Shown here in pieces: positions 1 through 9,082 of a stretch of 64,000 nucleotides of DNA (position 1 is its first letter; each line of letters starts with the position of its first letter). The stretch is taken from assembly GCA_017937655.1 (NCBI GenBank), contig JAGBDE010000005.1:106163-170162 (forward strand). Reading direction: 5' to 3'. The translations under genes were made by a program, and so were the position numbers. The notes under the pieces were generated by a model that did not search any database, had not been told where the DNA came from, and saw nothing but the letters and a program-made list of their open reading frames with translations. Source of the DNA: Clostridia bacterium (lineage in GTDB: Bacteria > Bacillota > Clostridia > Christensenellales > Aristaeellaceae).

Positions 1-2177
1 TTTTGCAGCACCGGCTCTGCGTCCGGGTGGCTGAACAGTTTGAGCAGCACATGGTAGCGGTACTGCCCGCGGATTTTCTTCACCGGGGCCTCGTCCATGC
101 GCACCATGAGGGTTTTCTTCTGCTGGGCGGGGTTTTCGTTAAGCCAGGCCTGCAGCTGGGCGTGGAGACTTTCCGCCAGGGCCTTGCAGCTGTCCTCGGC
201 GGGGCTTTCCACCAGCAGCCGTGCCAGTTGGGTAAAGGGCGGATACAGTCCCGTGCGCCGCCTGGAAAACTCCATCTCAAAAAACGCGCGGTAGTCCTGT
301 TTTGCTGCCGCCTCGATGCAGGGGTGATCCGGCTTGTAGCTCTGGACGATCACCTCTCCCGGCTCCTGGGCCCGGCCTGCCCGGCCCGCCACCTGGGTGA
401 CCAGCTGGAAGGTGCGCTCCACAGAGCGATAATCCGGCAGGTTCAGCGTCATATCCGCGGCGATGACCCCCACCAGCGTCACCTTGGGGAAGTCCAGCCC
501 CTTGGCGATCATCTGTGTGCCAATCAGCACCTGGCTTTCGCCCTTGCGGAAGGTTTCCAGCAGGCGGGCGTGAGCGTCCCGGCCCCGGGTGGTATCGATG
601 TCCATGCGGACAGTTTTGACCCCGGGGAACAGCTTGTGCATTTCCTCCTCCACCCGCTGGGTGCCGCTGCCGAAGTAACGGATGTACTTGCTGCCGCATT
701 CCGGGCAGGTCTGGGGCGGAGCCTGCACCGCGCCGCACATGTGGCAGCGCAGCTGGCCCGGGTCGTCCTCGTGGGTGCGATGAAGGGTCATGCTCAGGTC
801 GCATTGGGGGCATTTGACCACGTAGCCGCAGCTGCGGCAGCTGACGAACGTGTTGTACCCGCGGCGATTTAAGAACAGCATGGCCTGATGGCCGCTGTCC
901 AGACACGCCTTAAGTTTCTGGATGAGCAGCGCGCTGAAAATGGAGCGGTTGCCCGCTTCCAGCTCCTTGCGCATGTCCACCACGGTCACCTCCGGCAGCG
1001 GGCGGTTTCCCACCCGGCGGGGCATTTCCACCAGCGTGTAGTCCCCCCGGCGGGCCTTGGCAAAGGACAGGATGCTGGGGGTGGCGCTGGACAGAACCAG
1101 CGCGGCGCCTTCGTTTTCACAGCGGAGGGCCGCCACCCGGCGGGCGTCGTAGCGGGGGTGCTTGTCGCTGAGGTAGGTCTGCTCGTGCTCCTCGTCTATC
1201 ACGATCAGCCCCAGCTTTTCCACCGGCGCAAAAATGGCCGACCTTGCGCCCACCACCACCCGGGCCTGACCCAGGCGGATGCGCCGCCATTCGTCATAGC
1301 GCTGGCCGTCGGTGAGGCGGCTGTGCAGAACGGCGGTGGCCGGGCCGAAGCGGCTGTGGAACCAGCGCACCATCTGGGGCGTCAGGGCGATTTCCGGCAC
1401 CAGGATGATGGCCCCCTTGCCCATTTCCAGGGCGCGGCTGACCATGGCCAGGTAGACCTCCGTCTTGCCGCTGCCGGTCACGCCGTGGAGCAGAAACGCG
1501 CCCTCGCCCCGTTCCATGGCGGGGATCATGCTTCCCAGGGCTTCCTGCTGGTCGGAGGTCAGCTCCGGCGCGATGCTTCGCTGGTCGTCCTCCGGCTGAT
1601 AAGGAGAGCGGAACACCTCCTGCTGGCTGATCTCAATCAGCCCCAGATCCTCCAGGGCCCGCAGGCCGTCCCGGGGATTGGCCACCAGCTCGCTGAGCTG
1701 GCTGAGCGCGTGAGGCTGGCCGTCCGCCAGAAGCCGGAGCAGCATGGCCCGCTTGGGCGCCCGGCGCATTTCGTCGGCCCGGGCCTGGGCATCCACCCCG
1801 GAAACCAGCTGGGCCACGGTTTCCAGCTTCCGCTGGATGCGCCCGGTGCGCATGGCCGCCGGCAGCATCAGCCGAAGGGTCTCGGACAGGGGGCAATGGT
1901 TCTCCTCCGCCAGCTGCCGGGCCAATTTGAGCAGCAGGGGCAGCAAGGCGGGATAGTCGTCCAGAACATCGTGAATGGGCCGCAGCTTGTGCAGGGGCAG
2001 GTCGTCCGGGAGATCTGTTTCCGGCAGGATGGCGGTCACGATGCCGTCCACCCGCCGCTTGCCCAGGGGCACCTCCACCCGGCTGCCCACCCGGGGCTCC
2101 AGGCCCTCGGGAATCAAATAGGAAAAAGGCCGATCCACATTGGTATGCACCACGTCCACAATTACCTGTGCAATCAA
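1..2177 (-). CDS. priA: Primosomal replication-restart helicase PriA (C-terminus beyond left edge)
   Basis: PriA is a superfamily 2 DNA helicase that reloads the replisome at stalled forks. The reading frame is open from a TTG start at 2177-2175, with AAGGAGG 8 nt upstream, to the window edge, giving about 725 codons. Visible are the N-terminal 3'-fork-binding domain, Walker A (GVTGSGKTE, encoded near 1465-1490), Walker B VIDEEHE (near 1185-1200), and a cysteine zinc-binding region (CRSCG... near 770-850). The last codons read like the usual PriA end (RGQYRYHVLLK). The stop lies outside the window. It sits 27 nt downstream of dacA and is probably cotranscribed with it. The TTG start is chosen because no ATG fits the SD. 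Confidence 0.93.
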   Translation of the reverse strand, partial: MIAQVIVDVVHTNVDRPFSYLIPEGLEPRVGSRVEVPLGKRRVDGIVTAILPETDLPDDLPLHKLRPIHDVLDDYPALLPLLLKLARQLAEENHCPLSETLRLMLPAAMRTGRIQRKLETVAQLVSGVDAQARADEMRRAPKRAMLLRLLADGQPHALSQLSELVANPRDGLRALEDLGLIEISQQEVFRSPYQPEDDQRSIAPELTSDQQEALGSMIPAMERGEGAFLLHGVTGSGKTEVYLAMVSRALEMGKGAIILVPEIALTPQMVRWFHSRFGPATAVLHSRLTDGQRYDEWRRIRLGQARVVVGARSAIFAPVEKLGLIVIDEEHEQTYLSDKHPRYDARRVAALRCENEGAALVLSSATPSILSFAKARRGDYTLVEMPRRVGNRPLPEVTVVDMRKELEAGNRSIFSALLIQKLKACLDSGHQAMLFLNRRGYNTFVSCRSCGYVVKCPQCDLSMTLHRTHEDDPGQLRCHMCGAVQAPPQTCPECGSKYIRYFGSGTQRVEEEMHKLFPGVKTVRMDIDTTRGRDAHARLLETFRKGESQVLIGTQMIAKGLDFPKVTLVGVIAADMTLNLPDYRSVERTFQLVTQVAGRAGRAQEPGEVIVQSYKPDHPCIEAAAKQDYRAFFEMEFSRRRTGLYPPFTQLARLLVESPAEDSCKALAESLHAQLQAWLNENPAQQKKTLMVRMDEAPVKKIRGQYRYHVLLKLFSHPDAEPVLQ

Positions 2178-2204
2178 GTTTCGGGCCTCCTTTCCTGTAT
2201 CTCA

Positions 2205-3710
2205 TCAGCGGAAGTAACGGTTTCTGGGCTTGGGGATGCGGCTGTGCTTGCGCTTGGTCTTCTTGCGGAACAGAAGGCGGAACAGCACGATGGGCAGCGC
2301 GATGGCCACCACAGGCACCAGCAGGAACAGCACCAGCTCCACCGACAGGGGCGGCAGCAGGCTCTTATCCGCGCGGACTTCCGCCTCAATCTCCTCCAGG
2401 GTCAGGGGGGTGTTCTCTCTCCGGGCGATGCTCCGGCTGGCCACCAGGTCATAGACCACGGGGCTGCCGCCGTCGGCCGGGTAATAGGTCATGGTGCCGA
2501 ACAGCTCGCCCTGCTCAATGGGTGCGGCGAAGCTGTCCCGGCTGTATTCAATGACCACCGTCTGGCGCAGGTTGCGGGCCATGTTTTCCATTTCCGTCTT
2601 GGTGCCGACGATGTGCACCGTGCGGGTGGAGGCCTGGGGCACTGCGTTCAGTTGCAGGCGGCCCACATTGGTGTCCTCCAGGGAGAAGCCGGTGGTTTCC
2701 AGGATGACCGGGTTCTGGTTGTAAAGCTCCTGGGGCGTCACGCTGACAAACTGGGTAAAGCCGTATTCCATCAGCTTTTTGGAGTCGCTCCAGCGGCCGC
2801 CGTTGGTGGTGTAGAACACCACGGAGATCAGCTCCACGCCGTCCCGCTCCGCCGAGCCTACGTAGCAGTAGCCTGCGGCCTGGGTAAAGCCGGTTTTGAT
2901 ACCGGTGGCGTAGGGGTAGAAGGTGGATGTGTAGTTTTCGGTTTCTTCCTGGTTGGGGTTGAGCCAGCTGCTGTTGACGCCGGTAAGCACCGTGGGCCGG
3001 CTCAGGTTGCTCCGGGGCAGGGAGTAGGAATAGGTCCCGGCAATGGAGCGGAAGGTATCGTTCTGCATGGCGGCCCGGGCGATCATGGCCATATCCCGGG
3101 CGGTGGTATAGTGCTGGGGATCGGTCAGACCGCTGGCATTGACAAAATGGGTGTTGGTGCAGCCGTACATGGCGGCAGCCTGGTTCATCAGCTCCGCAAA
3201 GCCGTCCTCGCTGCCGGAGATGGTCTCGGCAATTATCCTGGCGCCGTCGTTACCGGACTTGACCATGGTGGCGTAGAGCAGATCCCGGAAAATGATGGTC
3301 TCGCCCGCCTCCAGGCCGATTTTGGAATCGCCCTCGTCCAGATCCACGGCCCACTCGGAGGCCACCACTTCCTGGTTCAGATCGCCCATCATGATGCCCA
3401 GAAGCACCGTCATGATCTTGGTGGTGGACGCAGGGAACATGATCTGGTCTGCATTCTTTTCAAAAATGACCTCGCCGGTGGACGCTTCAATCAAAATGGC
3501 GGACTTGGCGTAAAGCTGGTCAGGGCTCAGTTCCTCGGGCTTTTCAGGGTCGTAGGGATCCGCATCACTGGGAAGGCTGGGGGCGATGAACCGGTAACCG
3601 CCGTTTTCCTCCTCGGCCATTGCTTCAGGCATGCCAAAGAAGGGGCAAAGAAACACACAAAGCAGCACCGCAGCCAGAAAGCCGCTGGCAAAACGCTTGA
3701 TCTTTCTCAA
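2205..3710 (-). CDS. dacA: D-alanyl-D-alanine carboxypeptidase (DacA/PBP5 type, peptidase S11)
   Basis: This penicillin-binding carboxypeptidase trims the terminal D-Ala from peptidoglycan stem peptides outside the membrane. The 501-residue product starts with a signal peptide (about 1-32, cut after AMA). It carries all three active-site motifs: S95-T-T-K98, S152-G-N and K272-T-G. A beta-rich PBP5-like C-terminal domain follows, then one membrane helix (about 455-480) and a very basic tail. The TTG start at 3710-3708 is preferred because GGAGG lies 9 nt upstream; an in-frame ATG ten codons earlier lies 5' of that SD. It is first in an apparent dacA-priA operon. Whether its role is vegetative or sporulation-specific cannot be read from the sequence. 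Confidence 0.92.
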   Translation of the reverse strand: MRKIKRFASGFLAAVLLCVFLCPFFGMPEAMAEEENGGYRFIAPSLPSDADPYDPEKPEELSPDQLYAKSAILIEASTGEVIFEKNADQIMFPASTTKIMTVLLGIMMGDLNQEVVASEWAVDLDEGDSKIGLEAGETIIFRDLLYATMVKSGNDGARIIAETISGSEDGFAELMNQAAAMYGCTNTHFVNASGLTDPQHYTTARDMAMIARAAMQNDTFRSIAGTYSYSLPRSNLSRPTVLTGVNSSWLNPNQEETENYTSTFYPYATGIKTGFTQAAGYCYVGSAERDGVELISVVFYTTNGGRWSDSKKLMEYGFTQFVSVTPQELYNQNPVILETTGFSLEDTNVGRLQLNAVPQASTRTVHIVGTKTEMENMARNLRQTVVIEYSRDSFAAPIEQGELFGTMTYYPADGGSPVVYDLVASRSIARRENTPLTLEEIEAEVRADKSLLPPLSVELVLFLLVPVVAIALPIVLFRLLFRKKTKRKHSRIPKPRNRYFR

Positions 3711-3766
3711 TTCCGGTCTCCTCCTTTCCTGTGGGCACATAGAAAAAAGCTATATGTCAACACTTT

Positions 3767-3795
3767 ATTATACACCGAAGCAGCAGGATGTACAA
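3767..3795 (-). promoter_or_regulatory. Sigma-A-type promoter of dacA
   Basis: On the minus strand TTGTAC and TATAAT are separated by 17 nt, about 55 nt upstream of the dacA start. It diverges from the promoter of the RpiR gene across an AT-rich spacer that contains no gene. Confidence 0.6.
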
Positions 3796-3899
3796 GTTTC
3801 CCCGGCAGAAGAAAAAAACTTCATAAAAAAAGGAAAACGGTTCACGTTTTCGACAAATATCAACAAACCAAACACAAAAAGAAGTTTTTTTCGCCTTTG

Positions 3900-3928
3900 T
3901 TGACACAAATGTTTACTTGTAGTACTAT
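3900..3928 (+). promoter_or_regulatory. Sigma-A promoter of the RpiR-family gene
   Basis: A consensus TTGACA (3900-3905), a 17-nt spacer and TACTAT (3923-3928) lie about 65 nt before the start codon. Confidence 0.7.
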
Positions 3929-3993
3929 TTAATAAATGTAAGAATTATTTTTTGCGCCCGGTTGCCCCAATTTCACCACAAAGGAGAATGACC

Positions 3994-4866
3994 ATGGTAT
4001 CCAACGTACTGGCAAACATCCGCTCCCTCTACCCCGCAATGACCCCTTCCGGAAGAAACGTGGCCGATTACGTCCTGGCTCACGGAAACGAAGTGATCCA
4101 CATGCCTATCACGGAGCTGGCCTACCGCTGCTCCGTCAGCGAAACCAGCATCATGCGGTTTTGCCGCGTAGCAGGCATGAACGGCTATCAGGATTTCCGG
4201 CTGATGCTTTCATCGGCCCTGGCCTCTGAGGAATGCACCATGCCGGAGGAAGCCAAAAACCGTGACGAAGATTCCCGGCACATCCACAAGATTTACAGCC
4301 GGTTCCATACCATTATACAGGGAACCATGGAAATGCTCAAGCCCGAAAAGCTGAAAACCATTGCGAAATACTTTCACGAGGCCTCCCAGGTGTACCTGTT
4401 TGGCTCCCGGGACGCCATGCACGTGACCGCCAACGCCTGCCAGATGCTGATGCGCTCCCTGCGCAAGGGCCGCTCCGTGGCGGACGGATACTCCCAGTCC
4501 CTATTGGCGGAAACCGTTTCCCGGGGCGATCTGGTGTTTCTGCTTTCCGTCCGCGCCGATGACCAGGAGCTCTACCGCCTGGCGGAGCGAGCCCGGCATG
4601 GGCAGGCAAAGCTGGTTTCCATCTCCTGCTGCGGCCCCACGCCCCTGGACAGCCTTTGCTCTGTCAGCCTGTACTGTGGGCGGAACAATCCCGCGTCCAC
4701 CCAGGAGGAACTGGTGAACGAATCCAGCCTGAACCTGGCCTCCATGTCCCTGATGATGGAAATGATCCGTTCCTTCTGCATGGCCCATCCCGCGGCAGAA
4801 ACGCCTGATCCGCCTGTGTTTGCGCCCATGACCTCCCTGCCCCAGACCTACTTCCCGGATCACTGA
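3994..4866 (+). CDS. RpiR/MurR-family transcriptional regulator
   Basis: This 290-residue regulator has an N-terminal helix-turn-helix (about 1-75, including the family-typical SVSETSIMRFCR stretch) and a C-terminal SIS sugar-phosphate-binding fold (about 115-250, VYLFGSRDA... and DLVFLLSVRADD). RpiR proteins sense phosphosugars and control sugar or amino-sugar genes. The ATG at 3994 is chosen because AAGGAG lies 7 nt upstream; another in-frame ATG at 3988 is too close to it. The next gene, a MATE exporter, has its own promoter, so the target cannot be inferred from the neighbourhood. Confidence 0.88.
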   Translation: MVSNVLANIRSLYPAMTPSGRNVADYVLAHGNEVIHMPITELAYRCSVSETSIMRFCRVAGMNGYQDFRLMLSSALASEECTMPEEAKNRDEDSRHIHKIYSRFHTIIQGTMEMLKPEKLKTIAKYFHEASQVYLFGSRDAMHVTANACQMLMRSLRKGRSVADGYSQSLLAETVSRGDLVFLLSVRADDQELYRLAERARHGQAKLVSISCCGPTPLDSLCSVSLYCGRNNPASTQEELVNESSLNLASMSLMMEMIRSFCMAHPAAETPDPPVFAPMTSLPQTYFPDH

Positions 4867-4886
4867 CAAAATCCGCCGGAAACGGT

Positions 4887-4915
4887 TTGACCTTCCCCGC
4901 CGGATGTGCTATCCT
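4887..4915 (+). promoter_or_regulatory. Sigma-A promoter of the first MATE gene
   Basis: TTGACC (4887-4892), a 17-nt spacer ending in an extended TG element, and TATCCT (4910-4915). It starts about 20 nt after the RpiR stop codon. Confidence 0.65.
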
Positions 4916-4979
4916 TCTTTTCCGAACGTAACATCAATGGGAAGAAGGGATACTTACGGCACGGCAGAAAGATGCGGAT

Positions 4980-6314
4980 ATGACCAGGGGCAGCATTTGG
5001 CTGCAGCTGATCCAGTTTGCCCTGCCCATGACGGTAGGACTGATTTTCCAGCAGCTGTACAACACGGTGGACTCCATTATTGTGGGCCAGTTTGTGAACA
5101 AGCAGGCCCTGGCCGCGGTGGGCAGCACCTCCAGCATCATCAACACGCTGGTGGGCTTTTCCGCGGGCCTGTCCACCGGCTCCAGCGTGATCATTTCCCA
5201 GCGGTACGGCGCCAAGGACGAACCCGGCCTGCGCAGCGCCGTCAGCACCACCCTCAGTCTGACCTTTCTTCTGTCCGTGGTGCTGACGCTGCTCAGCGTG
5301 TTCCTGGTAGAGCCCCTGCTCAGGATGCAGGCCACCCCGGAGGACGTTCTGCCCGAGGCCTCCACCTACCTGCGCATCTACTTTCTGGGCCTGACGGGCC
5401 TGCTTGTGTACAACATGGGCTCCGGCATCCTCCGCGCTGTGGGCGACTCCCGGCGGCCCCTGTATTTCCTCATCTTCTCTGCTTTCCTCAACACTGTGCT
5501 GGACCTTCTGTTCGTAATCAAGTTCGATATGGGCGTGGCCGGCGTGGCTTATGCCACCATCATCGCCCAGTTTATCAGCGCCCTTCTGGTGCTTCTGGTG
5601 CTCACCCTGGAGCATGCGCCCTACGGCATCCGCTGGAAAGAACTGCGGCTGCACCTGCCCACCCTCAGGAAGATCCTGTCCGTGGGCCTGCCCAGCGGCA
5701 TCCAGCAGGCTCTGACCTCTTTCTCCAACGTGTTTGTCCAGAGCTACATCAACCACTTCGGCTCCGCCTGCATGGCCGGCTGGTCCAGCTGCAACAAGCT
5801 GGACGCTTTCCTGACCATTCCCATGCAGTCCATCGCCCTGGCTTCTACCACCTTCGTGGGCCAGAACTACGGCGCCAACCAGCTGCCCCGGGCCAGAGAG
5901 GGCGTCAAAAAGGCCCAGATCCTTTCCGTGGGCATCACCCTGTTCCTGAGCGCCATGATCATGATCTTCGCCCGGCCCCTTTCCAGCCTTATCTCTCCGG
6001 ACGCGGACGTGCTGGATTATTCCGAAAAATTCATCCACATCATGTCCCCCTTCTATTTTGCCATGTGCTTCAACCAGACCTACGCCGGCGCCCTGCGGGG
6101 CATCGGCAAGGCCAAAGCGCCCATGTTCATCATGCTGTTTTCCTTCGTGCTGTTCCGGCAAATCTACCTTTACGTGGTCAAGCTTCTGGGCAACAACCTG
6201 AACTTCATCGCCCTGGCCTACCCCGTGGGCTGGGTGATGTGCAGCCTGCTGCTGATGGTGGTCTACCATCGCTCTGAGCTCTGCCGCAGCGAGACACAGC
6301 CCGCCAATTCTTGA
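4980..6314 (+). CDS. MATE-family multidrug/metabolite exporter
   Basis: This polytopic membrane protein of 444 residues has the typical MATE opening (SIWLQLIQFALPM, then FQQLYNTVDSIIVG) and the second-half signature FVGQNYGANQLPRA. MATE proteins export cationic drugs or metabolites using Na+ or H+ gradients. The start is uncertain: ATG 4980 has no Shine-Dalgarno nearby, while GAAGGG at 4944-4949 sits six nt before an in-frame ACG at 4956. No ATG, GTG or TTG lies in frame between an upstream stop at 4929 and 4980. The substrate is unknown. The -35 of the following gene overlaps this stop codon. Confidence 0.87.
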   Translation: MTRGSIWLQLIQFALPMTVGLIFQQLYNTVDSIIVGQFVNKQALAAVGSTSSIINTLVGFSAGLSTGSSVIISQRYGAKDEPGLRSAVSTTLSLTFLLSVVLTLLSVFLVEPLLRMQATPEDVLPEASTYLRIYFLGLTGLLVYNMGSGILRAVGDSRRPLYFLIFSAFLNTVLDLLFVIKFDMGVAGVAYATIIAQFISALLVLLVLTLEHAPYGIRWKELRLHLPTLRKILSVGLPSGIQQALTSFSNVFVQSYINHFGSACMAGWSSCNKLDAFLTIPMQSIALASTTFVGQNYGANQLPRAREGVKKAQILSVGITLFLSAMIMIFARPLSSLISPDADVLDYSEKFIHIMSPFYFAMCFNQTYAGALRGIGKAKAPMFIMLFSFVLFRQIYLYVVKLLGNNLNFIALAYPVGWVMCSLLLMVVYHRSELCRSETQPANS

Positions 6315-6339
6315 CAACCCGGGCCGGTTAGGCTATCAT
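6311..6339 (+). promoter_or_regulatory. Sigma-A promoter of the polysaccharide deacetylase gene
   Basis: A perfect TTGACA (6311-6316), a 17-nt spacer and TATCAT (6334-6339). The -35 overlaps the MATE stop codon. Confidence 0.75.
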
Positions 6340-6374
6340 AATTTCCACACACGCATCATGGGAGGAACCTGCAA

Positions 6375-7118
6375 ATGAAGCGGCTTACTGCGTTATTTCT
6401 CTGTCTGCTCCTTGTTCTTTCTGCTGTCTGCGCCTCTGCGGCGGAGTTCAAGTTTTCCATCCGCAACGGCGACCGCAATGAAAAGCGCCTTTGTATTACG
6501 GTGGACGACTGCTCCAATACCGAGATGCTACAGAACATTTTCAACCTGAGCCAGGAATTGGGCGTGCCCATGACCTTCTTCACCCTGGGCTACGTGCTCA
6601 AGGACGAGGACCGGGAGCTGTGGCGAAGCATCGCGGAAAGCGACTGCGAAATCGGCAATCACACCTATTGGCATGAAAGCCTGCCTAAGCTGCCCCGCAA
6701 CGAGATCATCAAAACCCTGGACGATACCCAGATCCGCCTGGACGAGGTACTGGGCTATCACTACCCCATGCAGGTGATGCGTCCGCCCTACGGAAACACC
6801 CGGATTGGCAATGAGAGCAACATCCACGTGGTGCGGTCCGTGGAGGCCGCCGGCTATGACCACGCCATCCTCTGGGACGTGAGCCAAACCAATCCAAAAA
6901 AGTGCCTTAAAGCCTATAAAAACGGCTCTATTCTTCTGTTCCACACCATCGAAAAGGACTGGCTCTGCCTGGCGGAGGTCTTGCCTGTGATGAAGGAAGA
7001 AGGCTATGAATTCGTCACCGTCAGCGAGATGATCGGCAAGGAGCCGGTGGTCATCAGCCCCCTTCCCGCCCCCGAGGAAACCCAGCAGCCCACCGAAGAG
7101 ACGGAACCCCAGGAATAA
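6375..7118 (+). CDS. Secreted polysaccharide deacetylase (NodB homology domain)
   Basis: Carbohydrate esterase family 4 enzymes remove N- or O-acetyl groups from peptidoglycan, chitin or xylan using a metal ion. The 247-residue product has a signal peptide (about 1-22) and the NodB motifs: T-V-D44-D45 (catalytic and metal aspartates), H96-T-Y-W-H100 (metal histidines), RPPYG, an Asp/Trp region (LWDVSQ) and LLFH near the C-terminus. A Pro/Glu/Thr-rich tail (about 225-247) ends the protein. Because a secreted xylanase follows, acetyl-xylan is a conceivable substrate, but peptidoglycan is equally possible. SD GGGAGG precedes the ATG. Confidence 0.88.
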   Translation: MKRLTALFLCLLLVLSAVCASAAEFKFSIRNGDRNEKRLCITVDDCSNTEMLQNIFNLSQELGVPMTFFTLGYVLKDEDRELWRSIAESDCEIGNHTYWHESLPKLPRNEIIKTLDDTQIRLDEVLGYHYPMQVMRPPYGNTRIGNESNIHVVRSVEAAGYDHAILWDVSQTNPKKCLKAYKNGSILLFHTIEKDWLCLAEVLPVMKEEGYEFVTVSEMIGKEPVVISPLPAPEETQQPTEETEPQE

Positions 7119-7127
7119 ACCAAACAT

Positions 7128-7158
7128 CCCCCCCTGCACGCCGCAGGGGGTTTTGTTC
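7128..7158 (+). terminator. Intrinsic terminator after the deacetylase gene
   Basis: An 8-bp GC-rich stem (CCCCCTGC/GCAGGGGG) with a 5-nt loop is followed by TTTTGTT, ten nt after the stop codon. Confidence 0.85.
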
Positions 7159-7180
7159 TGAAAGGAGAACAGACACCGCC

Positions 7181-7209
7181 TTGCATTTTCCATCGGCCTT
7201 TGCTATTCT
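7181..7209 (+). promoter_or_regulatory. Promoter of the GH10 xylanase gene
   Basis: TTGCAT (7181-7186), a 17-nt spacer with an extended TGC element, and TATTCT (7204-7209). Confidence 0.6.
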
Positions 7210-7243
7210 TGTATCAATTCACCCGAAGGAGGAACTTTTTCCC

Positions 7244-8455
7244 ATGAAAAGACTGATTTCCCTTGTATTGCTGGCCGCCCTCTGCCTGACGCTGGTTCCC
7301 GCCGGCCTGGCCGAGGAAGCCGCTGAATATCAGCCCCTGTACACTTTGGCCGAGCCTTACGGCTTCAAGCTGGGCGGCGCTTTTGGCGCGGGGGACATGA
7401 AAAACGAAGCCCATCTCAATATGCTCAAGCAGGACTTCAACAGCGTGACCTGCACCAACGAAATGAAGGCCTATTCCATGCTGGACCAGTTCGGCAGCAA
7501 GAACACCAAGGACGGCATGCCCATGATCAATTTCTACTGGGCTGACAAAATGGTGGAATGGGCCCAGCAGAACAACATCAAGGTCCGCGGCCATGTGCTG
7601 GTGTGGGACGCCTACATGTGCGACTGGTTCTTCCGTGAGGGCTACGATTCCGCCAAGCCCTACGTGGACCGGGAAACCATGCTCAAGCGCATGGAGTACT
7701 ACATCACCGAGGTCATCACCCACTTTGAGACCAAGTACCCCGGCGTGGTTTACTGCTGGGACGTGGTCAACGAGGCCGTGGGCGACAATGTGGACGAGTT
7801 TGATCCTGCCGATCCCCGCCACCTGCGCAAGACCCGCAACGGCGGCCCCAACCTGTTCTATGAGTTGGTGGGCGACGACTATGTGGAGTACTCCTTCCTG
7901 TACGCCCGCAATGCGGTGGACGCCCTGGGCGCGGACATCAAGCTGTTCTACAACGACTACAACGCCTTCTTCCTACAGAAGCGCACCGCCATGTGCGCCC
8001 TGGCCCAGAGCGTCAACAGCTTTGCCACCGACGAAAACGGCAACCCCCGCAAGCTGATGGACGGCATGGGCATGCAGGGCTACATCGGCGGCTACGGCTA
8101 CCAGGACGGCTGCCTGTCCGTCAGCCACCTGAGCAACATCCGGGATTCCATCAAAGCCTACGGCGACCTGGGTCTGGAGGTGCACATCACCGAGATGGCC
8201 GTGCGCAACTTTGACCCCGAGCTGACTGCCGAGCACGCCGAGTACTACGGCAAGCTGTTTGAAATCTTCAAGCAGGTCAACTCCGGCGACGTAAAGCCCC
8301 TGACCTGCGTGGCCATCTGGGGCATGACCGACCGCCCCAACGAGCAGAAGGGCACCTACAACTACAACCTCATCAGCCCCTACGGCGGCCTGTTCACGGA
8401 GAAGTTCGAGCGCAAAGACGCCTGGATGAACGTATACAACACCCTGCTGAAATAA
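7244..8455 (+). CDS. Secreted endo-1,4-beta-xylanase, GH10
   Basis: This 403-residue enzyme should cleave internal beta-1,4 bonds of xylan outside the cell. Residues 1-21 form a signal peptide (cleavage near AGLAE). A single GH10 TIM barrel follows, with acid/base E177 in WDVVNEAV and nucleophile E317 in VHITEMAV; GHVLVWD is the conserved beta-4 region. There is no carbohydrate-binding or anchoring module, so the enzyme is probably released. ATG 7244 follows GAAGGAGG, and an earlier in-frame TTG coincides with the -35 box. It has its own promoter and terminator. It probably supplies (methylglucurono-)xylooligosaccharides to the glycosidases encoded downstream. Confidence 0.95.
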   Translation: MKRLISLVLLAALCLTLVPAGLAEEAAEYQPLYTLAEPYGFKLGGAFGAGDMKNEAHLNMLKQDFNSVTCTNEMKAYSMLDQFGSKNTKDGMPMINFYWADKMVEWAQQNNIKVRGHVLVWDAYMCDWFFREGYDSAKPYVDRETMLKRMEYYITEVITHFETKYPGVVYCWDVVNEAVGDNVDEFDPADPRHLRKTRNGGPNLFYELVGDDYVEYSFLYARNAVDALGADIKLFYNDYNAFFLQKRTAMCALAQSVNSFATDENGNPRKLMDGMGMQGYIGGYGYQDGCLSVSHLSNIRDSIKAYGDLGLEVHITEMAVRNFDPELTAEHAEYYGKLFEIFKQVNSGDVKPLTCVAIWGMTDRPNEQKGTYNYNLISPYGGLFTEKFERKDAWMNVYNTLLK

Positions 8456-8464
8456 AAATTATCT

Positions 8465-8499
8465 GCACTTTCCTGCCTTCCGTGGGAAAGTGCGGTTTC
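8465..8499 (+). terminator. Intrinsic terminator after GH10
   Basis: A 9-bp stem (GCACTTTCC/GGAAAGTGC) with an 11-nt loop, then GGTTTCT. Confidence 0.7.
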
Positions 8500-8524
8500 T
8501 CATTCAGACAGAAAGGACTCCATT

Positions 8525-9037
8525 ATGCTGCAATTGAAACCGCTGAACCAACCTGACGCTGAAAAGGAATACGCTTTCTTTCAGCATTTTCCGCCGGAAA
8601 ATGGCTTTCTCAATCCCTATCTCGGAATGAGCAAAGAAGAATTTGTGAACACCGCCATTCCCCTGCGCCTGCAATATGCCCAAGGCATAGGCCTGCCGCC
8701 CGGCTGCGTTCCGGACACCTACTACTTTCTTTGGCTGGGAGACAATATCGTCGGCAATTTCAAGCTTCGTCACTGCCTGAACGATTTTCTCCGCAATGGA
8801 TCCGGGCACATCGGATTTGGCATACTGCCTGAATACCGGGGCCAAGGCTTCGCCACCCAGGGCATGGCCATGGCCGTGCGGGAGCTTTGCCATATGCCGG
8901 ACTTTTCGGACGATGAAATCTATTTTTCCTGCCTGAAATCCAACCCGGCTTCCCTCCGGGTCATCCAGAAAAACGGAGGCGTCATCCACCATCAGGACGA
9001 AGACAGTTTTTACCTGCGCATTCCTGTTCCCCGCTGA
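8525..9037 (+). CDS. GNAT-family N-acetyltransferase
   Basis: This 170-residue acetyl-CoA-dependent acetyltransferase fold shows the motif A pyrophosphate loop (GILPEYRGQGFATQ) at about 100-113 and a motif B region (SLRVIQKNGG) near 145-155. It resembles the Rim-like branch that acetylates small molecules or protein N-termini; the substrate cannot be told. GAAAGGA precedes the ATG. It lies between two glycoside hydrolase genes, with terminators on both sides, so it is probably monocistronic and not obviously part of xylan metabolism. Confidence 0.82.
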   Translation: MLQLKPLNQPDAEKEYAFFQHFPPENGFLNPYLGMSKEEFVNTAIPLRLQYAQGIGLPPGCVPDTYYFLWLGDNIVGNFKLRHCLNDFLRNGSGHIGFGILPEYRGQGFATQGMAMAVRELCHMPDFSDDEIYFSCLKSNPASLRVIQKNGGVIHHQDEDSFYLRIPVPR

Positions 9038-9044
9038 AAATCCT

Positions 9045-9082
9045 TCCCTTTTGCCCCAAAACGGCAAAAGGGATTTTTCTTT
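9045..9082 (+). terminator. Strong intrinsic terminator after the GNAT gene
   Basis: A perfect 11-bp stem (TCCCTTTTGCC/GGCAAAAGGGA) with a 7-nt loop, followed by TTTTTCTTT. Confidence 0.9.

Noticed and set aside
888..3932. 1014-codon open frame on the plus strand across priA and dacA
   Set aside because: Both minus-strand genes have complete catalytic motifs, starts and SDs; the plus frame is His/Gly/Gln-rich with no domain or SD.
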